The translations under genes were made by a program, and so were the position numbers. From Terriglobia bacterium (lineage in GTDB: Bacteria > Acidobacteriota > Terriglobia > Bryobacterales > Bryobacteraceae), in contig JANYDS010000070.1 in assembly GCA_025363475.1 (NCBI GenBank), positions 1-46,988 of the forward strand: a DNA stretch of 46,988 nt. Direction: 5' to 3'. Positions 41,145 to 46,988 of the stretch are shown here, one piece after another (positions within the stretch are counted from its first letter, which is position 1; each line of letters begins with the position of its first letter). The notes under the pieces are model-generated. The model was not told the origin of the DNA. It worked only from the letters and a program-made list of their open reading frames with translations, and ran no database searches.

Positions 41145-42077
41145 TTACGGAGTAACGGTGACGGTGATGTCCTGATCCTTCCAAAGGGCTCCGTCAGAGG
41201 CGTGCCAGCGGAGGATGTACGTTCCGGGTTTGTCGAAGGTTGCGGTGGCAGTCCAGTTTCCGTCCGGCGACGGTGCCGGCGGCTCCCAAAAAGGTGACCA
41301 TTGAGAATTGGCACCCGCGCGAGTGTCTTCCCAGGTCTTGGGCTGATCGGGTGACATGTGCACAGCACCACCCGGACCGCGGTAGAGATAGCATGAAACC
41401 CAGAGTCCGGTGGCGCTTCCAACGGTGCTCAGGTGCGGAGCGACCAGCCTGATGTCTTTAACGGCTTCGGTTCCACCCCGACGTTCGAGGGAGGTGCCAT
41501 AGGCCTTTCGTTTTGGGACGCCGTCATCGGTAACATGTGCCGATAGGGTCAGCGGCTGGCCCACTTGCACGGTCCGAATGGTCTCGCCGGCAGCTTCCAG
41601 CATCGGCGGTTTATTGGCACGGATCTCCGGATTACTGGTTCCCGCGCCGATCGCCCCTGTCTCGGACGTGAAGATCATGTCGTCAACCAGATAATCCAGG
41701 CGCAACGACCCATACGCCTTGATGGTTTTCCCGTGAGTGGTCAGTGTCCAGATCAGATCTTTATCGCCCCAGTCCTTCGGGACTTTCACCCGAAACACGA
41801 ACCGGTTGCGGCGGGGGAAAAAATGTGTTGGCTGGCTGCGGTCCGGCCCGCCTGGCTGAATGTTATTGTCCGGACCCACCGGAATGTTAGGTTCTTCTTC
41901 CCAGTTCTCGTTCATGTAGCCGAAGATCATGTCGTAGGATCCATCGGCATTCTGCTGCCAGCCTTCATAGGCAGGCGAGGTGACCTGCCCTTTTGACCAG
42001 GAAAGCTGTGCGCTGGCCACCTGACAAGTCAGGAAAGCCAGCGCACTGAAAATCAACCCGCAAAACGCTCGATTCAT
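41145..42077 (-). CDS. secreted hypothetical protein paired with a cytochrome-copper fusion
   Basis: The 310-residue product has a signal (MNRAFCGLIFSALAFLTCQVASA) and a beta-rich body of two parts: an N-terminal module (YEGWQQNADGSYDMIFGYMN, NWEEEPNIPVGPDN, HFFPRRNRFVFRVKVPKDWG), and an Ig-like C-terminal module that ends in WHASDGALWKDQDITVTVTP. It is encoded directly after the cytochrome-copper gene with one base between start and stop codons, so they form an operon. I recognise the pair from soil bacterial genomes but not a named family. Confidence 0.72.
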   Translation of the reverse strand: MNRAFCGLIFSALAFLTCQVASAQLSWSKGQVTSPAYEGWQQNADGSYDMIFGYMNENWEEEPNIPVGPDNNIQPGGPDRSQPTHFFPRRNRFVFRVKVPKDWGDKDLIWTLTTHGKTIKAYGSLRLDYLVDDMIFTSETGAIGAGTSNPEIRANKPPMLEAAGETIRTVQVGQPLTLSAHVTDDGVPKRKAYGTSLERRGGTEAVKDIRLVAPHLSTVGSATGLWVSCYLYRGPGGAVHMSPDQPKTWEDTRAGANSQWSPFWEPPAPSPDGNWTATATFDKPGTYILRWHASDGALWKDQDITVTVTP

Positions 42078-43511
42078 CTACTGGCCACCGCCGCCAGTGC
42101 CGCCGGAAGTGGCGGAACGGTTGGGCCTCGGCTTGGGGGCGATGGGATTGCCATTGCAAAGCGGACAACCGATTACAACTTCGTTCGGTGTCAGCTTGAA
42201 TTTCTCGCGCCGTTTCGCCATCTCGGCGTAATATTGTTCGTCAGTTAGCGAGAGGCGCTGCCCCAGATCAATAAACATGTTGGAGATGGACCGGTTCCCG
42301 GAGCCGGACCAGTTGCGCGGGTCGGGCACATTCGTGTTCGCAGCCGTATTGTCCATAAAGCCGATGATGTGCAGAATGGTGCCTTTGGGCAGGAGCGGTG
42401 CGTAGTCGTCATCATATTCGTAGACACGTACCCAGTTATGGTCGTAACCGGCGCAGCTGAGGGTCTGAACGTTAATGCCCCAGATGTATTCGAGGCACTC
42501 GCGGTAGCCCGGCGCATGCAGATGCGGCTCAAACGAGACGATCTTGGTGGGTTCTTCCAGCACGGCATAGGCATCCAGCCGTTGATTCGGTTCATTCGCG
42601 CGAATCGAGATATCGACGCCGTTGCCGAGGCTGATTCGCGAGTATTTGAAGCCAGGAACGTAGCCCTTCGGGAAGAACGTGAAGCCATAGAGGAGCTTTG
42701 CCTTAACGTTTTGCCCGCTGGAGTGGATGTGGGCGGATGCAAAATTTACGCTGGAACCCGCTTTCAGGAGCTTGCCGGCATCATCCGGGAAGATATCAGC
42801 GTTGCGGCCCACTTCATGCACCGGCCAGCTGCCGCTGCCTTCGCCTACGAGGGGAGAATCATCGCCGGGGACGCTGGTGGACCAGATCATGTGGTGGAAA
42901 ACGTAGCGGGCGCCGACGGTCTTGCGCCCATTGGTCTCTTTCTTAACGTCGTTCACTTCCCGAATCTCGATGGATTTCACCCAGCGGTCTTCTTTGAGCC
43001 CCAGGGCAGCGGGTTCCAGTTCACCCCAATAATCGGGAGCGCCTGCCTTGACCGTTACTTCAGGAGTGGAAACGATCAGATCCGGCTGTCCGAGTGTCCA
43101 TTTATCGTTGTCACCGAAGGAACGAAGGGACGGCATGTCGGCCGAGTTGCCTTCGGGAGCGCCATTGTCGGCCCATTCGGCAATTCGCGCGAGTTCGTCT
43201 TCGCTCAGTGAGAGGTCGTTCTTGTAATGCTGGATGCCGATATTTTTTTCAATGAAGTAGGGCGGCATAACCCCTCTTTTGTCCCGTAGCGCAGTGCGTT
43301 CTTTGATGGCCTTGGCCCACGGCCGAGCCTGTTGCCAGGTCATGAGGGCCATGGGTGCCAGGCCCTGCTCGTTGTGGCAGTTTTGACAGCTGCGCTGCAG
43401 GACGGGCGCAATATCCTTCGAGAACGTGGGGACTGCGGCATCGGCTCCGACCGCCAGGGCGGCTCCTGCGATCAAGGCAGCAATGGTAAATCGAAACGCA
43501 AATCTTGCCAT
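42078..43511 (-). CDS. secreted cytochrome c domain fused to a copper-monooxygenase-like module
   Basis: The start at 43511 has AAGGAGA eight bases upstream and gives a signal peptide (residues 1-26). A cytochrome domain follows with CQNCH at 42-46 and candidate axial Met residues (MALMTW, GVMPPYF). From about residue 150 the protein resembles the ascorbate-dependent type-2 copper monooxygenase fold: FHHMIWSTS, ASAHIHSSGQN, SFEPHLHAPGYRECLEYIWG, GYDHNWVRVYEYDDDY, and MDNTAANTNVPDPRNWSG. Those His-rich motifs are candidate Cu sites. A C-terminal Cys pair (CPLCNG) precedes a Gly-rich tail. A self-contained electron donor plus oxygenase is the inference; the substrate is unknown. Confidence 0.78.
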   Translation of the reverse strand: MARFAFRFTIAALIAGAALAVGADAAVPTFSKDIAPVLQRSCQNCHNEQGLAPMALMTWQQARPWAKAIKERTALRDKRGVMPPYFIEKNIGIQHYKNDLSLSEDELARIAEWADNGAPEGNSADMPSLRSFGDNDKWTLGQPDLIVSTPEVTVKAGAPDYWGELEPAALGLKEDRWVKSIEIREVNDVKKETNGRKTVGARYVFHHMIWSTSVPGDDSPLVGEGSGSWPVHEVGRNADIFPDDAGKLLKAGSSVNFASAHIHSSGQNVKAKLLYGFTFFPKGYVPGFKYSRISLGNGVDISIRANEPNQRLDAYAVLEEPTKIVSFEPHLHAPGYRECLEYIWGINVQTLSCAGYDHNWVRVYEYDDDYAPLLPKGTILHIIGFMDNTAANTNVPDPRNWSGSGNRSISNMFIDLGQRLSLTDEQYYAEMAKRREKFKLTPNEVVIGCPLCNGNPIAPKPRPNRSATSGGTGGGGQ

Positions 43512-43708
43512 GGGTAAATTCTCCTTCGCGGCAGAGCCCAGCCCAGGGGAGTGCCAGGTCAAGTTTATTGCAATGCGGCACCAATGTCACTGGAGATTTT
43601 TTCGATTTCGAAGTTATGCGGGGATCCTGGGAAATCATGTGGCGCCGAGCGATCTGGCGGCGGCAGCCGGGAAAGCGTCCGAGGCGCAGGAAGACTTATG
43701 ATGGGAGC

Positions 43709-43912
43709 GTGGATACACTGGAGCGCAGCATTGAGCGCCTTCTCCATCCCGAGCCGGGCAGCCGTATCGAAAGGGCGCGCGACTTTGGCGTGGATTTAAA
43801 CCTTCTAGTTGCAAATCTCAGGCTTACGCCAGCCGACCGCGTCAAGAAAATGCACGAGATTTGTGTGGCTGCCGAGCAGATTCGCGGTATCGCACGCCGC
43901 TGTAAATCATGA
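43709..43912 (+). CDS. small helical protein coupled to a nucleotidyltransferase
   Basis: The GTG at 43709 opens a 67-residue alpha-helical protein (TLERSIERLLHPEPGSRIER, FGVDLNLLVANLRLTPADRVKKMHE). It overlaps the nucleotidyltransferase start (ATGA). Similar two-gene units occur in acidobacteria and behave like toxin-antitoxin or minimal nucleotidyltransferase pairs. A longer frame extends to 43505 but the extra N-terminus is Arg-rich and unlikely to be protein. Confidence 0.6.
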   Translation: MDTLERSIERLLHPEPGSRIERARDFGVDLNLLVANLRLTPADRVKKMHEICVAAEQIRGIARRCKS

Positions 43913-44391
43913 ATTTCGTCCAGGCTGTTCAGATACTGGCGGATGCCGGCGTTGAGTTTGCAATCATCGGCGGCTGGTCGGCGATCATGCATGGAAGTGC
44001 GCATGTGACGAACGATCTCGATTTGTGCTATTCGCGCACAGCGGTCAATCTCAAACGACTGGCAGATGCGCTCACACCTTTCCATCCAAGGCCAGCAGAT
44101 TTTCCGCCAGAATTGCCGTTTATTTGGGATGAGCAGACACTGCGAGGGGGGACGGTTTTTACTCTGGATACAGAGCTGGGACGAATCGACCTGCTGGCTG
44201 AGGTAGCAGGTCTGGGTGACTGGAATGAGCTTAAAAAATGTTGCGTGCTGCTGCCAGTATTCGACCGTGAGGTGTGGACGCTGGATCTGCCCAGTCTCAT
44301 CCGCGCCAAGCGGGCGGCGGGACGTACGAAGGACCTTCTGGTGTTGCCGGAACTGGAGAGCCTGCTGGATGCCGGGAGCGACAGTGCATAG
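43909..44391 (+). CDS. minimal nucleotidyltransferase, AbiEii/DUF6036-like
   Basis: The 160-residue protein carries the nucleotidyltransferase signature GGWSAIMHGSAHVTNDLDL (GG..., then Asp-x-Asp, residues 21-39), and a later acidic strand (GRIDLLAEVAG). These enzymes transfer nucleotides to proteins or RNA in several toxin or abortive-infection systems. Its partner is the overlapping small gene. The two form one transcription unit. Confidence 0.78.
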   Translation: MNFVQAVQILADAGVEFAIIGGWSAIMHGSAHVTNDLDLCYSRTAVNLKRLADALTPFHPRPADFPPELPFIWDEQTLRGGTVFTLDTELGRIDLLAEVAGLGDWNELKKCCVLLPVFDREVWTLDLPSLIRAKRAAGRTKDLLVLPELESLLDAGSDSA

Positions 44392-44402
44392 AGTCCTGGC
44401 AG

Positions 44403-44450
44403 GAACTGAAACCGGGCGCGAAGCTCTAACGTTACGAGATTGTCTTTGAA
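44403..44450 (+). pseudogene. fossil 5' end of a Pkn-type kinase gene
   Basis: The sequence reads ELKPGAKL, then TAA, then RYEIVFE. The living kinase gene at 46692 begins MELKPGAKLGPYEIVS, with matching DNA across the same stretch. The ATG has become CAG and an in-frame stop is present. It stands just upstream of the methyltransferase, whose start lies in its last codons. Confidence 0.65.
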
Positions 44451-45159
44451 CAACGGCTGGCAGGCGTCGGCAAAAGCCTGGATTGCTGACATGGGCGATC
44501 AGGGTGACTTCGGACGGCGCTATGTACTTGACCCGGTCATGATTCCGCGGGCGCTTGCGAAGTCGCCGGGACGTGCCCTCGATGTTGGCTGCGGTGAAGG
44601 ACGTTTTTGCCGGATTCTGAAACAGAGCGGTATCGAAGTAACAGGTATTGATCCGACACCGGGGCTGGTTGCACAGGCACGTCTGCGTGATTCCGATGGC
44701 CTGTATGTTCAAGGTGTGGGCGAGCGACTGCCGTTCGCCGATAAGACCTTCGATCTTGTCGTCAGCTACCTGTCGCTGATCGACATCCCCGATTTTCAGG
44801 CGGCCATCCAGGAAATGGCGCGCGTCCTGAATCCCGGTGGTTCACTTCTCATTGCGAATCTCAACGGTTTCAACTCGGCCTGCGCGGACACCGGCTGGGT
44901 TAAAGGCTGGACTGGAGACCGGCTTCACTATCCGATTGATCACTATCTGACGGAACGATCGATGTGGATCGCTTATCGGGGTATTCGCATAAAGAATCAT
45001 CATCGGCCGATGAGCGCTTATATGCGTGCTCTGCTTGGTTCGGGTTTGCACGTGGTCTATTTTGACGAGCCGCGACCCACGGGTGACGCACCAGATGCAA
45101 CGGCTGCGAACTACCGGCGAGTGCCGTGGTTCCACGTCATGGAATGGGTGAAACCCTGA
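44440..45159 (+). CDS. class I SAM-dependent methyltransferase
   Basis: The 239-residue protein has the SAM-binding signature ALDVGCGEGRFCRIL (motif I, residues 46-60), GIDPTPGLV (motif II), ERLPFADKTFDLVVSYLSL (post-I) and RVLNPGGSLLIANL (motif III). The start is a TTG at 44440 or, six bases on, a TTG at 44446; no ATG precedes the conserved GWQASAKAWIADMG. The C-terminal part ends with YRRVPWFHVMEWVKP. The gene lies between fossils of a kinase gene (44403-44450 and 45328-45429), so it was probably placed there by recombination. Substrate unknown. Confidence 0.85.
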   Translation: MSLNNGWQASAKAWIADMGDQGDFGRRYVLDPVMIPRALAKSPGRALDVGCGEGRFCRILKQSGIEVTGIDPTPGLVAQARLRDSDGLYVQGVGERLPFADKTFDLVVSYLSLIDIPDFQAAIQEMARVLNPGGSLLIANLNGFNSACADTGWVKGWTGDRLHYPIDHYLTERSMWIAYRGIRIKNHHRPMSAYMRALLGSGLHVVYFDEPRPTGDAPDATAANYRRVPWFHVMEWVKP

Positions 45160-45177
45160 ATCAACGGGTGAAACCCT
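45146..45177 (+). repeat. 12-bp direct repeat with 20-bp period at the methyltransferase stop
   Basis: GGGTGAAACCCT occurs at 45146-45157 and 45166-45177. The first copy carries the end of the methyltransferase gene (WVKP, stop). The second copy lies within the minus-strand fossil that follows. A slippage duplication is the simplest explanation. Confidence 0.5.
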
Positions 45178-45292
45178 CAAAACAGCGGGTCTTCGCCGCA
45201 CGTTCCTGGGCACGGGCACCGGCCAGAATACCGGTCATCGCCAGATTCCCCGCGTGGCAAGCGTATTCATGAATCGGACCTTCAAACCGGGT
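45161..45292 (-). pseudogene. C-terminal fragment of a soil-bacterial secreted protein
   Basis: On the minus strand, a frame ending at TGA 45161-45163 reads TRFEGPIHEYACHAGN followed by LAMTGILAGARAQERAAK. The EYACHEGNY-like phrase near the C-terminus is typical of a family of acidobacterial secreted proteins. There is no start or upstream sequence, so only a tail survives. Confidence 0.45.
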
Positions 45293-45327
45293 CGCCCGCC
45301 CCGCCTGACATGTGAGCAACCGGCTGA

Positions 45328-45429
45328 TATTTCAGCCATGGCCAGAGGTTCATGGTGGGCTTGCCCGCCGACGAAGGGCCCGCGCCCATCACCGTTGTGG
45401 CGAACCGGACGGCGGGGCTGAACAAATAA
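45328..45429 (+). pseudogene. fossil 3' end of a kinase/PD40-type gene
   Basis: The frame ending at TAA 45427-45429 reads GQRFMVGLPADEGPAPI followed by TVVANRTAGLNK. Acidobacterial serine/threonine kinases with PD40 propellers usually end DGQRFLVNT...PITVVLNWTAGLKK, so this is a strong match to that tail. An in-frame TGA lies immediately upstream at 45325-45327. It probably belonged with the fossil start at 44403. Confidence 0.6.
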
Positions 45430-45433
45430 AAGC

Positions 45434-45451
45434 GCTGCCTGCGCTCAGGCA
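45434..45451. terminator. hairpin after the kinase tail fossil
   Basis: CTGCCTG and CAGGCAG flank a CGCT loop (about 45434-45451), followed by only TTT. It could be the old kinase terminator; the T-run is short. Confidence 0.35.
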
Positions 45452-45495
45452 GTTTCGGGCGTTGAGCGTCGAACTATTGCATATACTGAAGCGAT

Positions 45496-45711
45496 ATGAC
45501 GCGCTCCTTTACGACCTATGTCGAATGGGACCCCGAGACCTTTTTATACGTTGGCACGGTACCGGGCTTGCCAGGCGCGCATACCCAGGGTGCCAGCCTC
45601 GACGTGCTCAAGACCAACCTTGAGGAAGTTGTGAGTCTCTGCCTAAGTGAGTATGCGGGGAATGCGAATGAGATTCCCCGGTTCGTGGGTCTGCAGGAAC
45701 GTGTTTGCTGA
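45496..45711 (+). CDS. HicB-family antitoxin-like protein (orphan)
   Basis: The 71-residue protein matches the HicB-type partial RNase H fold: VEWDPETFLYVGTVPGLPGA, HTQGASLDVLKTNLEEVVSLCL. HicB neutralises HicA, an mRNA-cleaving toxin. A C-terminal DNA-binding domain is missing, and no HicA-like frame is present next to it; the following DNA is another kinase fossil. The gene is intact and may be under selection. Confidence 0.8.
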   Translation: MTRSFTTYVEWDPETFLYVGTVPGLPGAHTQGASLDVLKTNLEEVVSLCLSEYAGNANEIPRFVGLQERVC

Positions 45712-45715
45712 CAGT

Positions 45716-45775
45716 GCCTCGCCGACGATCAATCTGATCACCAACTGGCAGAAACTTGCGCCGGGCGGAAAGTAA
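45716..45775 (+). pseudogene. second fossil 3' end of a kinase/PD40-type gene
   Basis: Directly after the hicB stop, a frame reads ASPTINLITNWQKLAPGGK and stop. This is a kinase/PD40 tail of the same type as that at 45328-45429 but from a different gene copy (NWQ and not NRT). No upstream part of the gene remains. Confidence 0.5.
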
Positions 45776-45827
45776 CTGGCAACGCTCGCAACGCCTGAGA
45801 ATCAATAGCCAGTATTACCCTGAAGCC

Positions 45828-45914
45828 ATGCGGACGATCTCACTCAAGCTGCCCGACGATCTCCTGGCTGAACTCTCAATCGAGGCCCGGCGGCTAACGC
45901 AATGCTGGCCCTGA
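45828..45914 (+). pseudogene. truncated RHH antitoxin
   Basis: ATG 45828 opens MRTISLKLPDDLLAEL, then SIEARRLTQCWP and a stop at 45912-45914. The opening is the standard ribbon-helix-helix antitoxin N-terminus (beta strand and first helix), and the second helix is missing, replaced from about 45900 by transposase sequence. It is a 28-residue remnant unlikely to fold. Confidence 0.6.
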
Positions 45915-46122
45915 CGGGAAACCGCTTTTGGCAGGAAGAGAGCTACGACCACCTGGTGCGCCATTTGCCGGAATTCGAGAGGATCCGGCATTACATCGAG
46001 GGAATCCCGTGCGGGAAGGGTAGTGGTTGAAGCCAGTGACTATCGGTGGTCGAGCGCGGGACGGGCGACCGTGGGATCGCCCGCAGACCAGGGGGGTCCG
46101 CCCCACAAGCCAGAGCCTGTAA
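45902..46122 (+). pseudogene. fossil of a RAYT (REP-associated tyrosine) transposase C-terminus
   Basis: One frame reads GNRFWQEESYDHLVRHLPEF, ERIRHYIEGIPCGKG and stops at 46028-46030. The adjoining frame continues VVEASDYRWSSAGRATVGS. Together they give the C-terminal block of Y1 (IS200-like) RAYT proteins (FWQ-ESYDH, RYI-NP, YRWSSA). At least two small indels separate the frames. RAYTs mobilise REP palindromes, which fits the extragenic palindromes in this window. Confidence 0.75.
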
Positions 46123-46243
46123 GTACTGGGTACGCTCAGATTCGTTTGACTGACGTGCGCATTGACAGTTCCTCCATTTCTATGTCGCACACCCACATAC
46201 CGGCTTCCCAACATGATGTAATGAAGGCAACCGGTCTAAATTC

Positions 46244-46489
46244 ATGTCATCAGCCGATCTGGAACCATTCCATAATTTCCTCTGGCTGGTTGCCGACCCC
46301 GATCTGCTGGGAGGCAAACTTGCGATCAGGGGTACGCGCCTTTCCGTGTCGCTGATTCTCAGTTGCCTTGCGGAGGGGATGAGAGTCGCCGAGATCGAGG
46401 AAACCTACGGCGCGTTCCCTCATGAGGCAGTGCCGGAAATGATGCAAGCCGCGTCTGAAGCAATGGATATGTCTATTGTGGCTGCTTGA
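46244..46489 (+). CDS. DUF433-family protein, antitoxin-like
   Basis: The 81-residue protein has the DUF433 pattern: DPDLLGGKLAIRGTRLSV, LILSCLAEGMRVAEIEETYG, and a final helix (PEMMQAASEAMD). DUF433 proteins are winged-helix-like and usually form toxin-antitoxin pairs with a DUF5615 PIN-like toxin, a remnant of which overlaps at 46476. It is intact. Confidence 0.8.
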   Translation: MSSADLEPFHNFLWLVADPDLLGGKLAIRGTRLSVSLILSCLAEGMRVAEIEETYGAFPHEAVPEMMQAASEAMDMSIVAA

Positions 46490-46652
46490 TGTCAACATGC
46501 CCAGGCACGTGCCGGGCTTGCTGGAGTTGTCCCTCATCGTTATCCCACAGGTGCGAGGCGTGGAATTTGCTGGTCTGTTTCGGGAGGCTTGGCGTATGCG
46601 GCCGCTGTTGCCTGTACCCGGAACACTGACTCGCTGGCCTGCCGGGTCTTGA
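46476..46652 (+). pseudogene. DUF5615 PIN-like toxin with an internal deletion
   Basis: A TTG start at 46476, overlapping the DUF433 stop, opens MWLLDVNMPRHVPGLLE, the usual N-terminus of DUF5615 PIN-like toxins including the catalytic Asp. The sequence then passes directly into LSLIVIPQVRGVEFAGLF, REAWRMRPLLPVPGTLTRWP, the C-terminal block of such proteins. The middle, with the other acidic residues, is missing in frame, so the 58-residue product cannot be an active nuclease. Confidence 0.6.
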
Positions 46653-46691
46653 TCTCTGTTCGACGATACACTGGAACGACTCCCCGAACCC

Positions 46692-46988
46692 ATGGAACTG
46701 AAACCCGGCGCGAAACTCGGACCTTATGAAATTGTCTCTGCCATCGGCAAAGGCGGTATGGGTGAGGTTTGGCGTGCGCATGATTCGCGGTTGAAGCGGG
46801 ATGTGGCGATCAAGACTTCGCTGGTTGGTTTCAGCGGCCGGTTTCTTACTGAAGCGCGGGCGGTTGCGGCGCTCAATCATCCCAATATCTGCACGTTGTT
46901 TGATGTTGGTCCGGATTACCTGGTAATGGAATACATCGAGGGTTTGACCCTGGCCGAGCGGATCAAACAAGGGGCGATTCCTCTCGGT
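46692..46988 (+). CDS. serine/threonine protein kinase, N-terminal part (partial)
   Basis: The frame is open from ATG 46692 to the window edge (99 codons). It starts MELKPGAKLGPYEIVSAIGK, with the glycine loop GKGGMGEV (residues 19-26), the ATP-binding Lys41 in VAIK, the helix-C Glu54 in FLTEARAV, the NHPNICTLFDVG stretch and the hinge YLVMEYIEG (residues 77-85). The N-lobe is shorter than usual between VAIK and helix C. It is a Pkn-type kinase; PD40 or WD40 extracytoplasmic tails are common in relatives. Fossils of related genes lie at 44403, 45328 and 45716. Confidence 0.92.
   Translation, partial: MELKPGAKLGPYEIVSAIGKGGMGEVWRAHDSRLKRDVAIKTSLVGFSGRFLTEARAVAALNHPNICTLFDVGPDYLVMEYIEGLTLAERIKQGAIPLG

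Noticed and set aside
45482-45487. TATACT as a -10 element for the HicB gene
   Set aside because: No suitably spaced -35 is present, and the start codon is only eight bases downstream.

Overview
The window looks like a chromosomal segment of a soil acidobacterium of the Bryobacterales/Solibacteraceae type. The evidence is a full TIGR03435-family gene (37628-38350) and a decayed second copy (7608-7923), long TonB-receptor-like barrels, many secreted enzymes with Sec or Tat signals, c-type cytochromes of soil-bacterial type, an ECF sigma operon, and the start of a Pkn-type serine/threonine kinase with fossils of kinase/PD40 genes nearby. The lineage is inferred from gene content only. No rRNA, tRNA, CRISPR array or intact insertion sequence was seen.

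Layout. 1-1066: an orphan XRE antitoxin and a REP-like palindrome. 1067-4592: a Tat-exported sulfite-oxidase-fold molybdoenzyme, then a minus-strand pair of a secreted PHP phosphoesterase and an alpha/beta hydrolase. 4643-7388: two coupled membrane proteins (DUF2157 type) and a secreted cupin. 7389-8090: a gene graveyard. 8091-13336: a secreted hydrolase, a soxCD pair, a dienelactone hydrolase, a second cupin and a YggX-like protein. 13353-15937: an ATP-grasp enzyme overlapping a CCAEP-tail, B12-binding-type radical SAM protein. 16051-20564: a secreted protein, a diheme reaction-centre-type cytochrome, a PQQ-type sugar dehydrogenase and a metallo-beta-lactamase-fold hydrolase. 20639-26554: two paralogous outer-membrane receptors around a MarR regulator. 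26557-34649: a STAND-like ATPase with a damaged P-loop, a HEAT protein, a MetX-like hydrolase, a DUF6351 protein, two NHL propellers and a Uma2 nuclease. 34742-38350: an operon of ECF sigma factor, zinc anti-sigma factor with HEAT-like tail, two DUF4097-like proteins and a TIGR03435 protein. 38465-41057: rpsO and pnp, closed by a strong terminator. 41145-43511: a secreted protein paired with a cytochrome fused to a copper-monooxygenase-like module. 43709-46988: a scrambled region with a nucleotidyltransferase pair, a methyltransferase, several antitoxins, fossils of kinases and of a RAYT transposase, and the 5' end of a living kinase gene.

How the genes work together. Most of the window serves the cell envelope: oxidation of sulfur compounds, sugars and alcohols delivering electrons to cytochromes, hydrolysis of esters and phosphoesters, and uptake through large barrels. 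The least understood units are the radical SAM/ATP-grasp pair, the ECF/anti-sigma/DUF4097/TIGR03435 operon, and the receptor-MarR-receptor locus with a palindrome over the regulator start codon. The right end records repeated recombination in which antitoxin genes survive and their toxins are lost.
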